Shown here: positions 50,259-59,582 of the stretch, one piece after another
Layout: each line of letters opens with the position of its first letter
How positions within the stretch are numbered: position 1 is the stretch's first letter
Assembly: GCA_019307945.1 (NCBI GenBank)
Contig: JAFDIS010000001.1
Span: 124,001-188,000, forward strand
Reading direction: 5' to 3'
DNA length: 64,000 bases
DNA from: Deltaproteobacteria bacterium
GTDB taxonomy: Bacteria > Desulfobacterota > DSM-4660 > Desulfatiglandales > Desulfatiglandaceae
Program-made: the position numbers and the translations under genes
Notes under the pieces: generated by a model
The model's database searches: none
Seen by the model: the letters and a program-made list of their open reading frames with translations, nothing else
Told to the model about the DNA's origin: nothing

Positions 50259-51590
50259 TCAGGACACCGTGAACAGGGACTCGTCAAATTCCGGATTCCC
50301 CTCGTACCGTTTCATAAACTGCCCGGGCCAGAGGTCCAGCCGGTCCAGTGAATCGGGGGCGATGGGAACCCCGGCTTCGTGAAAGGCCCGGACCACGTCC
50401 TTTGGTGCGGGGGGACACTTTTTCACCGCTATCATGCGCTGAATATCGGGATGATCCTTGTTGGCCTGATACATGCACTTCCCCAAGAGGATGGTAATCT
50501 TTTTCCCCGGGGTGGGCTTCATCATCTTGCCGTTGAGCACCTCCACCTCGTCCCACGGTTCCCCCTTCCAGGCACGGGCGATGGCCGTGAGAAGAGGTCC
50601 GGCAAGCAGGGAACAATATGTGCACATGCTGCTGTCGAATTTACGATAGGAAAACCCCTTGATCCCCAAGCGTTTCATGGGCAGAGGCAGACTCCCGTCC
50701 TCCGTGTAGGGAAAGGTATGACGGTGAAGAGAGGCCACATCTTTTATGGGCACGCCCCGTGCCTCCACGTCCGAAAGGTCTGCCGGCCGACCCTTTTCCC
50801 GAGCCAGGTGGGCCAAATAGGGGACGTCACCCGGGTCATGCCCCAGGATCTTCGCGCCCACCATGTCCGCTGAGAACATGTCGGCCGAGGCCACCAGGAG
50901 ATCCTTTCTCCAGACCTTCCCATCGAACCCGGGGCCCCGCTCGCAGGTATAAATCCCGTCCAGCAGTGCAAAAGATGGCGGAAGGGCCCGGGGCAGTCGA
51001 GACACCATGTAGTGAAGGTCTTTTTCCGGATCCGCGCTGTGGCAGTCGCGACGCGAATTCCGGTCCAAGACACCCTTGAGGTTCTTGATCGAAAGGCTGA
51101 CGACGGTCTGTGAGTGGGTCTTCATGACGGGAATATCCACCACGAAATCGCTGTCGAGGATATCCACGTTGAACTTGAGCTGAACCCCATCCCCCAGATC
51201 CACCTTCCGGAAAGGTCGCTCCCAGACATTCACACACCGGACTCCATAACGCTTCCCCAGTGTACTGTATCCGAGGCGTTCAAAGGCATCCGCCGGCGTC
51301 TCCCGATCCCTGGGATCGAAAAGGACCATTCCTTCCCCGATGGTTATCTTCCCGGCACCCTCCTCCTTGAGGATCACCACCATGTCCTCGATGACGCGAC
51401 TCGTGGTGATAACGCCCCATTTCGGGAAGGGAACGCTGCGGGTCCAGAACACGACGTTGGGCTTGATGAACACGTGAGCGCCGCCCTTAAGCCCTCGCAG
51501 GCCGCCACACAACTCTACCGCCCTCCGAACCGATTCGAGGGGCTTTTCGTACCTGACCACGGATACCACGGATTTTTCTTGCGCTTTCAT
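50259..51590 (-). CDS. DUF362 family protein
   Basis: A 443-residue cytoplasmic protein of the DUF362 family. HVFIKPNVVF (about 39 to 48), ITIGEGM, DFVVDIPVMKTHSQTVVSLSIKNLKG (about 148 to 173, in parts) and FALLDGIYTCERGPGF (about 205 to 220) are the family marks. Members are often linked to Fe-S proteins; here only scattered cysteines (for example MCTYC, about 322 to 326) are present and no ferredoxin motif. The last 90 residues are a C-terminal extension with GKKITILLGKCMYQANKDHP. Function unknown; the neighbours (thioesterase, hydrolase) give no pathway. Confidence 0.85.
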   Translation of the reverse strand: MKAQEKSVVSVVRYEKPLESVRRAVELCGGLRGLKGGAHVFIKPNVVFWTRSVPFPKWGVITTSRVIEDMVVILKEEGAGKITIGEGMVLFDPRDRETPADAFERLGYSTLGKRYGVRCVNVWERPFRKVDLGDGVQLKFNVDILDSDFVVDIPVMKTHSQTVVSLSIKNLKGVLDRNSRRDCHSADPEKDLHYMVSRLPRALPPSFALLDGIYTCERGPGFDGKVWRKDLLVASADMFSADMVGAKILGHDPGDVPYLAHLAREKGRPADLSDVEARGVPIKDVASLHRHTFPYTEDGSLPLPMKRLGIKGFSYRKFDSSMCTYCSLLAGPLLTAIARAWKGEPWDEVEVLNGKMMKPTPGKKITILLGKCMYQANKDHPDIQRMIAVKKCPPAPKDVVRAFHEAGVPIAPDSLDRLDLWPGQFMKRYEGNPEFDESLFTVS

Positions 51591-51621
51591 TCTCCCGACT
51601 CCTCGTCGCCTATAATGTCTC

Positions 51622-52164
51622 TCATACTGTCTTCACAGCGAATCCTTGGAGGGTAGTCCCGGCATCACAATCTTGTTCGAACCGTTCGAAAAGCTCCAGC
51701 ATCTGCCGCTGTTGCTGCTCCGGCATGATGTGGAGCTGATCTCGTTCCAAAAGTACGAACTCACCATGTGCCCTAACAAACAGTGCGCCCCGCCCGTCAC
51801 GGATTTCCGCACGCGCCCTCACTTTGGGGGGCTGGGAATCATCCAGGATGCGTCCGCACACGGTGAGCGGCACCTCGATGGGAACGTTGCGCACATATTT
51901 CACATCCATCTTGCGCGTCACGAAAAAGGCCTTTTTCCAGTACATCACGGTCCAGGACATCACCTCGTCCAGGAGCGTGAAAATAATGCCCCCGTGGGCC
52001 ACCTTCTCCCACCCCACGTGGTACCTGCCCAGGGCCACCTCGCTGCAGACATGTTCCCCATCCCGGTAAAAGGTCATATTGAGTCCGATGGGGTTGGCCG
52101 TGCCGCACGCAAAACAGAGGTGGCCTTCCGGCTTGGCCAAGGGTGCCTTTTCCGTGCCGTTCAT
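51622..52164 (-). CDS. PaaI/hotdog-fold thioesterase
   Basis: A 180-residue acyl-CoA thioesterase-like protein. The signature is VAHGGIIFTLLDEVMSWTVM (about 58 to 77, in parts): HGG followed by the LLDE helix that carries the catalytic acid in this fold. A later strand MDVKYVRNVPIEVPLTVCGRI (about 88 to 108, in parts) is typical. The N-terminus has a CFACGTANPIGLNM stretch that is common in the four-residue-Cys type of these proteins. It overlaps prmA by four bases and is translated from the same message. Confidence 0.88.
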   Translation of the reverse strand: MNGTEKAPLAKPEGHLCFACGTANPIGLNMTFYRDGEHVCSEVALGRYHVGWEKVAHGGIIFTLLDEVMSWTVMYWKKAFFVTRKMDVKYVRNVPIEVPLTVCGRILDDSQPPKVRARAEIRDGRGALFVRAHGEFVLLERDQLHIMPEQQQRQMLELFERFEQDCDAGTTLQGFAVKTV

Positions 52165-53063
52165 TGGATCTCCTGTCTTGGTCCCACTTGTCGTTTTTCC
52201 GCCAGCACCGTGTACCAGGTCATCTCATGGTCCCATTCTTCAAGGACCCTGAACCCCCCGCCCCGTAACCGCCCCTCGAGGTCGCGCACCTGGCTTCTCA
52301 TCTGTCCTGAAATCACGATTCTCTCCCCGGCCCGAAAGGACCGACCCTCCAGAAACCCCAAGGCCACCTCATGATGGATGTTGGCCAGAGTCAGATCGGA
52401 GACAAGGGAAAAGGCGTCCTCGGCCCTGCCCTCGGTTACACGGATTTTCTCCTCGAACCCGTTGAGTTGCACGTTCCTTCGCGCCGTTCTCACACAGAGT
52501 GGGTTGAGGTCCAGGGCATGGACGTTTTTCGCGCCCAGAGCCGCCGCCCCGAGTGCAAGAATCCCTGTTCCGGTTCCCAGATCCAGGACCCTGCCCAGGG
52601 GACTCTTTTCCCGTGCCCGCACCAGGGCCTCGAGGCAGTGACGAGTGGTGGGATGAAGACCGTTGCCGAACACCACGCCCGGATCCAGAAGAATACGGAT
52701 TTCTTCCGTTTTCTCCGTTTCCCGAACCCATGGCGGCACAATGAGAAAAGGCGGGATACGCAGAGGCCGTAGACCTCCCCCCTGCCATTGGGCGTAGGTG
52801 AAATGGAACTCGTCCGTCAGCCGGTGACCCATGACACGCCCCAGGAGGCTCGTCACCGAATCTGTCGAAGGCGCGGAGAAGAAGAGAAAAGAGGAGTCTC
52901 CCTCCACCCAGTTTCCAATGAAATCATCGCCCAGTCCTGACGCCTGTGTCTCATCCAACGCGCCTTCCACCATGTAGATGTAAAGATCCTGGTATGGTGC
53001 CCTTTCCCTCCCGCTCGAATCCCACGCTCCGGACGGTCCCACGGATTTGTTCCCCGGCTTCAT
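52161..53063 (-). CDS. prmA: Ribosomal protein L11 methyltransferase-like (PrmA)
   Basis: Class I methyltransferase expected to trimethylate L11. The catalytic domain is clear: ILLDPGVVFGNGLHPTTRHCLEAL in outline (substrate loop), RVLDLGTGTGILALGAAALGA (cofactor site), HALDLNPLCVRTARRN, and LANIHHEVALGF in place of the common N-I-L-A form. The N-terminal substrate-recognition part is short and divergent. I choose the ATG at 53063 (about 300 residues; E. coli PrmA 293), although no good ribosome-binding site is visible; a GTG at 53126 and the internal ATG at 52973 are alternatives. It heads the minus-strand run that ends at mltF. Confidence 0.82.
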   Translation of the reverse strand: MKPGNKSVGPSGAWDSSGRERAPYQDLYIYMVEGALDETQASGLGDDFIGNWVEGDSSFLFFSAPSTDSVTSLLGRVMGHRLTDEFHFTYAQWQGGGLRPLRIPPFLIVPPWVRETEKTEEIRILLDPGVVFGNGLHPTTRHCLEALVRAREKSPLGRVLDLGTGTGILALGAAALGAKNVHALDLNPLCVRTARRNVQLNGFEEKIRVTEGRAEDAFSLVSDLTLANIHHEVALGFLEGRSFRAGERIVISGQMRSQVRDLEGRLRGGGFRVLEEWDHEMTWYTVLAEKRQVGPRQEIQ

Positions 53064-53452
53064 AACGAAACAAACAATATCCCAGGGCCCTGACCGAGGC
53101 AACAAAAATTTGAACCGCAACTGCACGCTCCAGGGTGCCGCGGACCCTCACAGCGCCACAGTATAGGCGATATTTACCGGTCTTTGGTTTTGACAAGGAG
53201 ACCTTCTTGACCTGAAGTTTCACCGTTTTGAAAGTCTGTTCGATCCGGGCTGAGGATTTTGCTCTGATCCGAAACCGAAACCCCGTCCGGTCGGCCCGAA
53301 ATTTGAGTTGCGACTGTTTAATATCATCCGGAAACCAAGGCACTCAAAGCATGGATTGCCTGCCCCTTTGACATTGCATCTGATTTGCCTTATAGAGCAT
53401 GGTGTTGTGATCCTTCATTGAACCGCCCGCTGGCGGATACAGGAGGTCTGAG
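53064..53452. other. Divergent gap before the hybrid kinase
   Basis: It holds the kinase promoter. An open frame of 130 codons on the minus strand (from 53343) has a basic, strand-like composition (TVKLQVKKVSLSKPKTGKYR) and runs into prmA in another frame; I cannot assign it to a family and doubt it is a gene. Confidence 0.4.
53368..53396 (+). promoter_or_regulatory. Promoter of the hybrid histidine kinase gene
   Basis: TTGACA (53368-53373), a 17-nt spacer and TATAGA (53391-53396), 57 nt before the ATG. One of the best consensus matches in the window. Confidence 0.7.
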
Positions 53453-56167
53453 ATGGAAGATGAAGGAAAAAGTAAAGGAGGTGAGCTGGTCGAAAACAAG
53501 TGGACCGACGAATTTTCAAGGAAATTGATCGAGTCGGCTCCGATCGGAATTTATATCGTGCAGGACGGGGGTTTCAAGCTGGTCAGCCCGGAGTTTCAGA
53601 GGATTACGGGCTACTCCGAGCAGGAACTCCTGGGCGGAAACGCCATTGAACTGGTCGTCCATCCGGAGGACAGGGAGATGGTGCGGGAAGCGGCGATTGC
53701 CATGCTGAAGAAGAAGCGCTTCTTTCCTTATGAATTCAGGATCGTAACCAGGAACGGCAAAATCAAGTGGATTCTCGAAACAGTCACCTCCATCCAGTAC
53801 GAGGGCAGGCGGGCAACGCTGGGTAATTTTCTGGACATCACAGAGCGCAGGCAGGCAGAAACGCGGCTGCGGGAAAGCACGAATTTTCTCAACACGATAG
53901 TATCTTCGTCCCATGACGCGATTGTCACGATGGATAATGAGGGAAACATCTCTTTTTGGAACAAGGCCGCAGAGAGGATGTTCGGGTATGCAAAGGCGGA
54001 GGTTTCAGGGAAGGATCTTCACCGGCTTCTCGCTCCCCGGTGCTTTCATCAGGCTCACATGGAGAGCTTTCCTCTGTTTCAGGAGTCGGGCCGGGGGGCG
54101 GCCATTGGAAGGACGCTTGAACTGGTGGGTGTCAAGAAGGATGGTTCGGAATTCCCCATGGAGCTGTCTCTTTCTGCGATGAAACTGAAGGAACAATGGC
54201 ACGCCATCGGGATCATAAGAGACATCAGTGAACGGAAAAAGGCCGAAGAGGCCCTGCGTGAAAGTGAGGAAAAATTCCGGATCACCTTTGACAGCGCACC
54301 TGACTCGATTACCATATCAAGAATCGCGGATGGACGGTATCTTTCCGTAAACAATGGTTTTTCCAGCCTTACGGGATATTCAAAAGAAGAGGCCATCGGC
54401 AAAACTCCTTTTGATTTGGGCCTGTTTGTTGATCCGGCCGACCGGGAAAGGCTCATGGCCGGTCTTCAAGAGAAAGGCATGGTTGAAGGTTTCGAATTGC
54501 AATACCGGATGAAAGACGGACGTGTCCTCGATGGCCTGCTGTCGGGCAGAATTTTCAGGTACGGGAAGGAAGATTGCCTGGTTGCAATCGTGAAAGATAT
54601 TACTGAATTCAAAAGGACCCAGGGACAGCTTCGTGAGTCGGAAAAACGGTACAGGGATCTTTTTGATTCTGTTTCAGACTTTATCTACACGCAGGATCTT
54701 GAAGGCCGCTTTACCAAGGCAAACAGGGGCATGACCAGCATATTCGGGTATGAGCTTGAAGAGTTCATAGGGCGTAAGGCATCGGATTTCATGAAACCGG
54801 AATTCAGGGACCTCTTTAATACCGAGTACCTGGAAGGGATCAAGAAAAAAGGCCGCTATGAGGGCGTTTCGAGCTATTTCACAAAGGACGGACGCAAGAT
54901 TTATCTGGAGTATCGGAGCAAACTCATAAGACCTGAGGGAGGAGAACCCTTCATCAGCGGGATAGCCAGGGATGTGACCGAACGGATCCTGGCAGAAAGG
55001 GAAATCAAGAGACTCAACAAGCAGATGCTCCAGGCCCAGAAGATGGAGGCGGTCGGGACACTCGCGGGAGGTATTGCCCATGACTTCAATAACCTCCTCC
55101 AGGCAATTCTTGGATATACGCAGATTCTCATTATGCCGAAGGATGAAAACGATCCGGATATTGCGGCTCTGCGGCAGATAGAAAAGGCCGCCAAAAGGGC
55201 CGGTGAGCTCACTCAGCAGCTCCTTGGCTTCAGCCGCAAGGTGGAGAGCAAGCCGAGGCCCGTGAACCTCAACCAGGAGGTGCAACAGGTGGAGAAGCTC
55301 CTCAGGAGGACGATCCCCAAGATGATCGATATAGAACTCCACCTGGAAGAAGGCATTGAAACGATCAATGCCGATCCCGCCCAGTTGGAACAGGTGATGA
55401 TGAACCTGGGGGTGAATGCAAGGGACGCCATGGAGGAAGGCGGAAAACTCCTTATTGAAACGGAAAACGTGGTCCTGGACGAGGGCTATTGCAGGGACCA
55501 CCTGGGAGCAAGACCCGGGAAATACGTGCTCTTGAGTATCTCCGATACGGGCAAGGGGATGGATAAAAAAACCCTTGATCATATCTTCGATCCCTTCTTT
55601 ACGACCAAGGAGGTGGGAAAAGGAACCGGGCTTGGCCTTGCCATGGTCTATGGCATTGTCAAGAGTCACGAGGGTTATATCATGTGCTACAGCGAACCCG
55701 GACAGGGGACGACCTTCAAGATTTACCTGCCGGCCATAGAGGGAGAGGCCGAAGAGAGAAGAGTGGAGAAAAAGCAAAAAGCCATGCCGGAAGGAGGGGA
55801 TGAGACTATTTTGCTGGTGGATGACGAGGAGCTTTTGCGCGGCATTGGGAGGGATATACTTGAACAGTTCGGATACACGGTCATCCTGGCGAATGACGGC
55901 GAAAGCGCCCTTGAGGTGTATGAGAAGAGAGCAAAAGACATCTCCCTGGTCATCCTGGACTTAGTGATGCCGGGCATGGGTGGGAAGCGGTGCCTCGACG
56001 AGCTTCTGAAGATGAATCCTGATATAAAGATAGTGATCGCCAGCGGGTATTCCATAAACGGTCATGCAAGGGATGCCCTTGAGGCCGGAGCAAGGGCGTT
56101 TGTGAGCAAGCCCTTTGAGCTGAAGCAGATGCTTGGGGTGGTGAGGGAGGTTCTTGATCGGAGATAA
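53453..56167 (+). CDS. Four-PAS hybrid histidine kinase with receiver domain
   Basis: A soluble 904-residue sensor. Four PAS domains in tandem (about 19 to 130, 141 to 262, 275 to 388 and 398 to 515), each with its PAC part, precede the HisKA helix with GGIAHDFNNLLQAILGYTQI (His about 546). The HATPase domain (about 640 to 765) has N-box NLGVNARDAMEEGGKL, G1 ISDTGKGMD, and G2 GKGTGLGLAMVYGIV. The C-terminal receiver (about 785 to 904) has the acid pair VDDEE, phospho-acceptor in VILDLVMPGMGG, and Lys in FVSKPFELKQ. AGGAGGT lies 6 nt before the ATG. It is transcribed alone, so its partner and signal are unknown; the first PAS domain carries no cofactor residue that I recognise. Confidence 0.95.
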   Translation: MEDEGKSKGGELVENKWTDEFSRKLIESAPIGIYIVQDGGFKLVSPEFQRITGYSEQELLGGNAIELVVHPEDREMVREAAIAMLKKKRFFPYEFRIVTRNGKIKWILETVTSIQYEGRRATLGNFLDITERRQAETRLRESTNFLNTIVSSSHDAIVTMDNEGNISFWNKAAERMFGYAKAEVSGKDLHRLLAPRCFHQAHMESFPLFQESGRGAAIGRTLELVGVKKDGSEFPMELSLSAMKLKEQWHAIGIIRDISERKKAEEALRESEEKFRITFDSAPDSITISRIADGRYLSVNNGFSSLTGYSKEEAIGKTPFDLGLFVDPADRERLMAGLQEKGMVEGFELQYRMKDGRVLDGLLSGRIFRYGKEDCLVAIVKDITEFKRTQGQLRESEKRYRDLFDSVSDFIYTQDLEGRFTKANRGMTSIFGYELEEFIGRKASDFMKPEFRDLFNTEYLEGIKKKGRYEGVSSYFTKDGRKIYLEYRSKLIRPEGGEPFISGIARDVTERILAEREIKRLNKQMLQAQKMEAVGTLAGGIAHDFNNLLQAILGYTQILIMPKDENDPDIAALRQIEKAAKRAGELTQQLLGFSRKVESKPRPVNLNQEVQQVEKLLRRTIPKMIDIELHLEEGIETINADPAQLEQVMMNLGVNARDAMEEGGKLLIETENVVLDEGYCRDHLGARPGKYVLLSISDTGKGMDKKTLDHIFDPFFTTKEVGKGTGLGLAMVYGIVKSHEGYIMCYSEPGQGTTFKIYLPAIEGEAEERRVEKKQKAMPEGGDETILLVDDEELLRGIGRDILEQFGYTVILANDGESALEVYEKRAKDISLVILDLVMPGMGGKRCLDELLKMNPDIKIVIASGYSINGHARDALEAGARAFVSKPFELKQMLGVVREVLDRR

Positions 56168-56224
56168 GGACGTGAAGCGTCAAACGCGCAAGCTGTCGTG
56201 AGGACTCATACGACCGGGGTCAGT

Positions 56225-56489
56225 CTAGATTGCCATGATAGACTGGAAGATCACCCTTGGGATCCTGTCAATCATGACCGGGAACTCCTTATTGGCCAGG
56301 CCTGTTTGCTCTAATCCTTGCTCCAATTGCCCCGTATTCGGCCTGTCCAACCGGTGACCCGCGTTGAATCTCGACATGAAGGATTTTCGCGGCAATCACC
56401 TGGTCCCGGAGTAGTTCTTCGGCCACATCATCTAGTCGATAATCGTCGTCGCAAATCATCCTTATCACTTTCAGAGCGATCAGTGGCAC
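56225..56489 (-). pseudogene. Remnant of an HDOD-domain gene
   Basis: On the minus strand GTG-PLIALKVIRMICDDDYRLDD and then VAEELLRDQVIAAKILHV match the first two helices of the HDOD domain (pattern LP-x-x-ALKVI ... DLA-x-x-I-x-x-DQ-x-x-AAK-x-L). The frame then loses similarity; one base further on, another frame gives FNAGHRLDRPNTGQLEQGLE, which has the spacing of the NSA ... I-x-x-I-EQAI part, and stops at 56227-56225. No start site fits and the rest of the protein is absent. I read this as a frameshifted fragment. Confidence 0.4.
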
Positions 56490-56883
56490 GGGTTCTTAAT
56501 TGGAATGAAGCCCATGGAGTAGGCTATGTGATCAAAATGACGATGAGGGGTGATCTGTGGTCGGAGATCTTTTCTGTTCCCGAATGGATGTACCGCAAAG
56601 TGAAGTCTCAATCGCCTGAAGGCAAGGGTTTTCTCCCATTCCCCGAATGGGACAATAAATACCGAGGCCGGCAAGATAGAGGTTTTCATTTTTTTGTTTG
56701 AAAGGGTCGGAGTGAAGATTTGTAATTGCCGCGCATTATGAAATCGCCCATCCCGTTCATCCAAGTATTCGTTGGTTTGTGCCCATCCATAAAATAAATT
56801 CCGGCCACTCGCTACGATATACCCCTATCCTAAAACTTCTTCGGGCAACAGCCCGTCAAAATCTGCCCACCTTTTCTTTGGCT

Positions 56884-56912
56884 TTGACAACGGGGGGCCG
56901 CTCCTCTACACT
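56884..56912 (+). promoter_or_regulatory. Candidate promoter of the RlmL-like gene
   Basis: TTGACA (56884-56889), a 17-nt spacer and TACACT (56907-56912), 77 nt before the GTG at 56989. Confidence 0.55.
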
Positions 56913-56988
56913 CTCTTTAAGTTTCCGGGGCGCATGGAGTTTGGCCCCCCGAGAAAAGCCCCGACACTTTTTAGAAACCCCATGAAAT

Positions 56989-58161
56989 GTGCCCGTTCAG
57001 GCCCCGGTCCAAACGCACCCCGTGTTCCTTTATCAAAAAACAGGCCGATATTTTGCACAGGTGGCAGATGACATCAAAGACCTCGCCCGAGACGAACTAG
57101 TCCGTCTCGGGGCCAAGGAAACGAGGCCGGTCTACCGCGGGATCCATTTTTCGGCTACTCTCGAGGTCCTGTACCGGGTCAACTACCATGCGCGCCTCCT
57201 GCAACGAATCCTGGCTCCACTGGACGCCTTCCGGTGTCATTCGGATCGCTATCTTTACAAGCGGGCCGGCGAAATCCCGTGGGACCGGCTCCTGGAGCCG
57301 GAAGACACCTTCTCGGTCTTTGCCTCTGTCTCCAACAGCACCTTGAGGCATTCGAAGTTTGCGGCTCTTCGACTCAAGGACGCCGTGGTGGACCAGTTCC
57401 GTGCCCGAACCGGCAAGCGGCCTTCCGTAGACAAGGCGAATCCGGATCTATGGATCAACCTGCATGTGGAAAATGACCGCGCCACCATTTCGGTGGACAC
57501 CTCCGGCGGGCCCCTTCATCGGCGGGGGTACCGGAAACTGACGGTGGAGGCCCCCATGCAGGAAACACTGGCCGCGGCCCTCATAACGCACGCCCAATGG
57601 ACAGGACAAAAACCCTTATATGACCCCTTCTGCGGTTCCGGGACCATCCTGTGCGAGGCCTATCTTATGGCTTCCCGCACCCCTGCCGGGATCCTCAGGA
57701 AACGGTTCGGATTCCAGCGACTCCCGGACTTCGACCCCGTCGCCTGGGAACGGGTCGAAAAGCAGGCGTCGAAGGGCATCACGATCCCACCCAAGGGCCT
57801 TGTCAGCGGCAGTGACCATTCCGCTGCCGCGGTCAGGGCCAGTTCCCGAAACTGCGCAGCGATCGACCCCGCGGGGAGAATCTTGATCTCCCGGCGGGAC
57901 GTGTTCGACCTGAAAAGTCTGGAGGGCCGCGCCATCATTTGCAACCCGCCTTACGGAATCCGCTCGGAGAAGCACACCGACCTCTCCGAATTCTACGCAA
58001 GGTTCGGCGATTTCCTCAAAAGACGCTGCCAGGGGGCACAGGCCTTTATCTATTTCGGCGATCGACGATACATCAAGTGCATCGGTCTCAGACCTTCCTG
58101 GAAACGCCCCCTGTCAAACGGCGGATTGGACGGTCGTCTCGTAAAGATTGAGCTGTATTGA
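56989..58161 (+). CDS. THUMP-containing RNA guanine-N2 methyltransferase (RlmL-N/YcbY-like)
   Basis: A class I RNA methyltransferase of 390 residues. The THUMP and ferredoxin-like part (about 10 to 160, with ARDELVRLGAKETRPVYRGIHF and RHSKFAALRLKDAVVDQFR) precedes the Rossmann core. LYDPFCGSGTILCEAYL (about 205 to 221) binds the cofactor; ICNPPYGIR (about 321 to 329) is the NPPY catalytic motif for an exocyclic amine. It corresponds to the N-terminal half of E. coli RlmL, which makes m2G2445 in 23S rRNA; the C-terminal RlmK half is absent, as in many bacteria with separate genes. The start is a GTG without a strong ribosome-binding site. Confidence 0.88.
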   Translation: MPVQAPVQTHPVFLYQKTGRYFAQVADDIKDLARDELVRLGAKETRPVYRGIHFSATLEVLYRVNYHARLLQRILAPLDAFRCHSDRYLYKRAGEIPWDRLLEPEDTFSVFASVSNSTLRHSKFAALRLKDAVVDQFRARTGKRPSVDKANPDLWINLHVENDRATISVDTSGGPLHRRGYRKLTVEAPMQETLAAALITHAQWTGQKPLYDPFCGSGTILCEAYLMASRTPAGILRKRFGFQRLPDFDPVAWERVEKQASKGITIPPKGLVSGSDHSAAAVRASSRNCAAIDPAGRILISRRDVFDLKSLEGRAIICNPPYGIRSEKHTDLSEFYARFGDFLKRRCQGAQAFIYFGDRRYIKCIGLRPSWKRPLSNGGLDGRLVKIELY

Positions 58162-58416
58162 GAGGATGTGAAGGCCGGTATAAAATCGGAGAAACGCATG
58201 ATTCATGAAAAAAGCGTGTTCGACAAGACCTCATGAAGGCTGTCTGGAGCAACCGGCGGCGCTGCAACTGCCCCGGGAGATCATGAAAGGTTTTCTTGAA
58301 TCCGTGGGATCGCGCAAAGGTATCTATGGGCTCAGCCCTCCGTTGCGGGAATGGCTCGGAGATGGGCTGGGCGTTCGTTGAGACGGATGAACATCCAGGC
58401 ATCGCCTGGGAACGTC

Positions 58417-59565
58417 TCAGGTGCAGGAGCTGAGCACAGCGCAGATTTCGCGCCCAAAGGCCCGCCTCTGCCACGCCCTGAGGTCATCTACGCCGTCCAG
58501 TTCACGCGGTGTGGCGGGACATGCCCTCGCCAGGGAGAAGGCCAGGGTATTGGAACAAACGACGGCGGGATCAATCCCGAGGGTCGCGGCCTTCTCACTG
58601 CGCCAGGCCTTGAGAGCCTGGACCCTGGCTTTTTCCCTCCTCGTAAGCCGTTGGGATGATCGCCTGGGGTAGACGGGCAGGCCCCCTTCCTCCAGGGCCA
58701 TGGCCTTTCGGATTTCCCGAAGCAGAGCGTCCCCGAAGGCCCGGATGAGCTTGGGACTCAAACCCTCGATCCCCTTGAGGCCCTTCCGATCCATGGGCCT
58801 TTTTTCCGCCAGGGCCTTGATGGTCCCGCTTCCCAGCACCTTGAACGGGGGCCGGTCCAGCCGCTGGGCCTCCTTTACACGGAAGCGCAGGAGTGCCTCG
58901 AGCACCGCCAGCCCGCGCCGGTCCAGCTTCCCGGCCCCGCGAAACCGCAGGAACAGGGGACTGCCGTCCTCTTCGGGCGGGCGCACGCGGCTGAGGTGCT
59001 CGCACTCCTCCCGCACCCATTCCAGGCGTCCTAATCGGGACAGTTCCCGTTCCAGGCACCCTTTCAAAGCAATGAGATGGCAGGAGTCGTGAACGGCGTA
59101 GGCCAGCATTTCATCGGGCAGCGGCCTCTTGGACCAGTCCTTTTTCTGGTACTTCTTTTCCAGCACCACGCCCAATCGACTTTCCAGGATCCCCGCAAGC
59201 CCGGTGCGGGTTTCGCCCAGGAAACGGGCCGCCACTTCCGTGTCAAACAGGTTGTGGACCCCGAAGCCGTAGTCACGGTAAAGGCTGCGGATATCGTAAT
59301 CGGAGCCGTGGAAAACCTTCACCACGCCCGCATCTTCCAGCACGGCGCGCAGGGGCTCCATGTCCTCGATTTCGAGGGGGTCTACGAGGAAGTTTCGGTG
59401 GCGCGTGGAGATCTGAAGGAGGCAGATCTTTTCCTGGTAGTGGAACATGGAGTCCGCCTCCAAGTCCACGCCGATGACTTTCTCCCGCGCCAGGAGCCGG
59501 GCCGTCCGGCCGAGGCCGTCTTCGTCTCTCACCAGTTCGTATTGCGGAGTCGCCTGATCGTGCAT
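58417..59565 (-). CDS. rnd: Ribonuclease D
   Basis: A 3'-5' exoribonuclease of the DEDDy class that trims tRNA precursors; 382 residues (E. coli 375). Exo I has Asp and Glu in IGVDLEADSM (about 33 to 36), exo II Asp in FHGSDYDIRSLY (about 88), exo III Tyr and Asp in MLAYAVHDSCHLIAL (about 155 to 159). A HRDC domain follows (about 215 to 295, with LLRFRVKEAQRLDRPPFKVLG), and a second, weaker HRDC-like helical part closes the protein. The gene is transcribed with the GAF protein gene, which ends 18 bp upstream. The last 30 residues are divergent. Confidence 0.93.
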   Translation of the reverse strand: MHDQATPQYELVRDEDGLGRTARLLAREKVIGVDLEADSMFHYQEKICLLQISTRHRNFLVDPLEIEDMEPLRAVLEDAGVVKVFHGSDYDIRSLYRDYGFGVHNLFDTEVAARFLGETRTGLAGILESRLGVVLEKKYQKKDWSKRPLPDEMLAYAVHDSCHLIALKGCLERELSRLGRLEWVREECEHLSRVRPPEEDGSPLFLRFRGAGKLDRRGLAVLEALLRFRVKEAQRLDRPPFKVLGSGTIKALAEKRPMDRKGLKGIEGLSPKLIRAFGDALLREIRKAMALEEGGLPVYPRRSSQRLTRREKARVQALKAWRSEKAATLGIDPAVVCSNTLAFSLARACPATPRELDGVDDLRAWQRRAFGREICAVLSSCT

Positions 59566-59582
59566 GAAACAGATGTGTCCTT

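Larger units (their letters stand above)
56168..56988. other. Intergenic region with a gene scar
   Basis: 820 bp that are lower in GC than the flanks. Apart from the HDOD remnant and the promoter of the next gene, I see a CCCATTC-CCC-GAATGGG hairpin near 56637 to 56653 and no convincing gene. Short open frames on both strands between 56480 and 56764 lack family signatures. Confidence 0.4.

Noticed and set aside
52951-53343. 130-codon minus-strand open frame before prmA
   Set aside because: It runs across the start of prmA in another frame and matches no family I know. The part outside prmA could still be a small gene, but the evidence is too thin.
56480-56764. Open frames on both strands between the HDOD remnant and the RlmL-like gene
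   Set aside because: Neither carries a recognisable domain or a ribosome-binding site.
58162-58416. Possible repeat copy between the RlmL-like gene and rnd
   Set aside because: A CATCCAGGCATCGCCTGGG string recalls the end of the repeat, but the core does not align.
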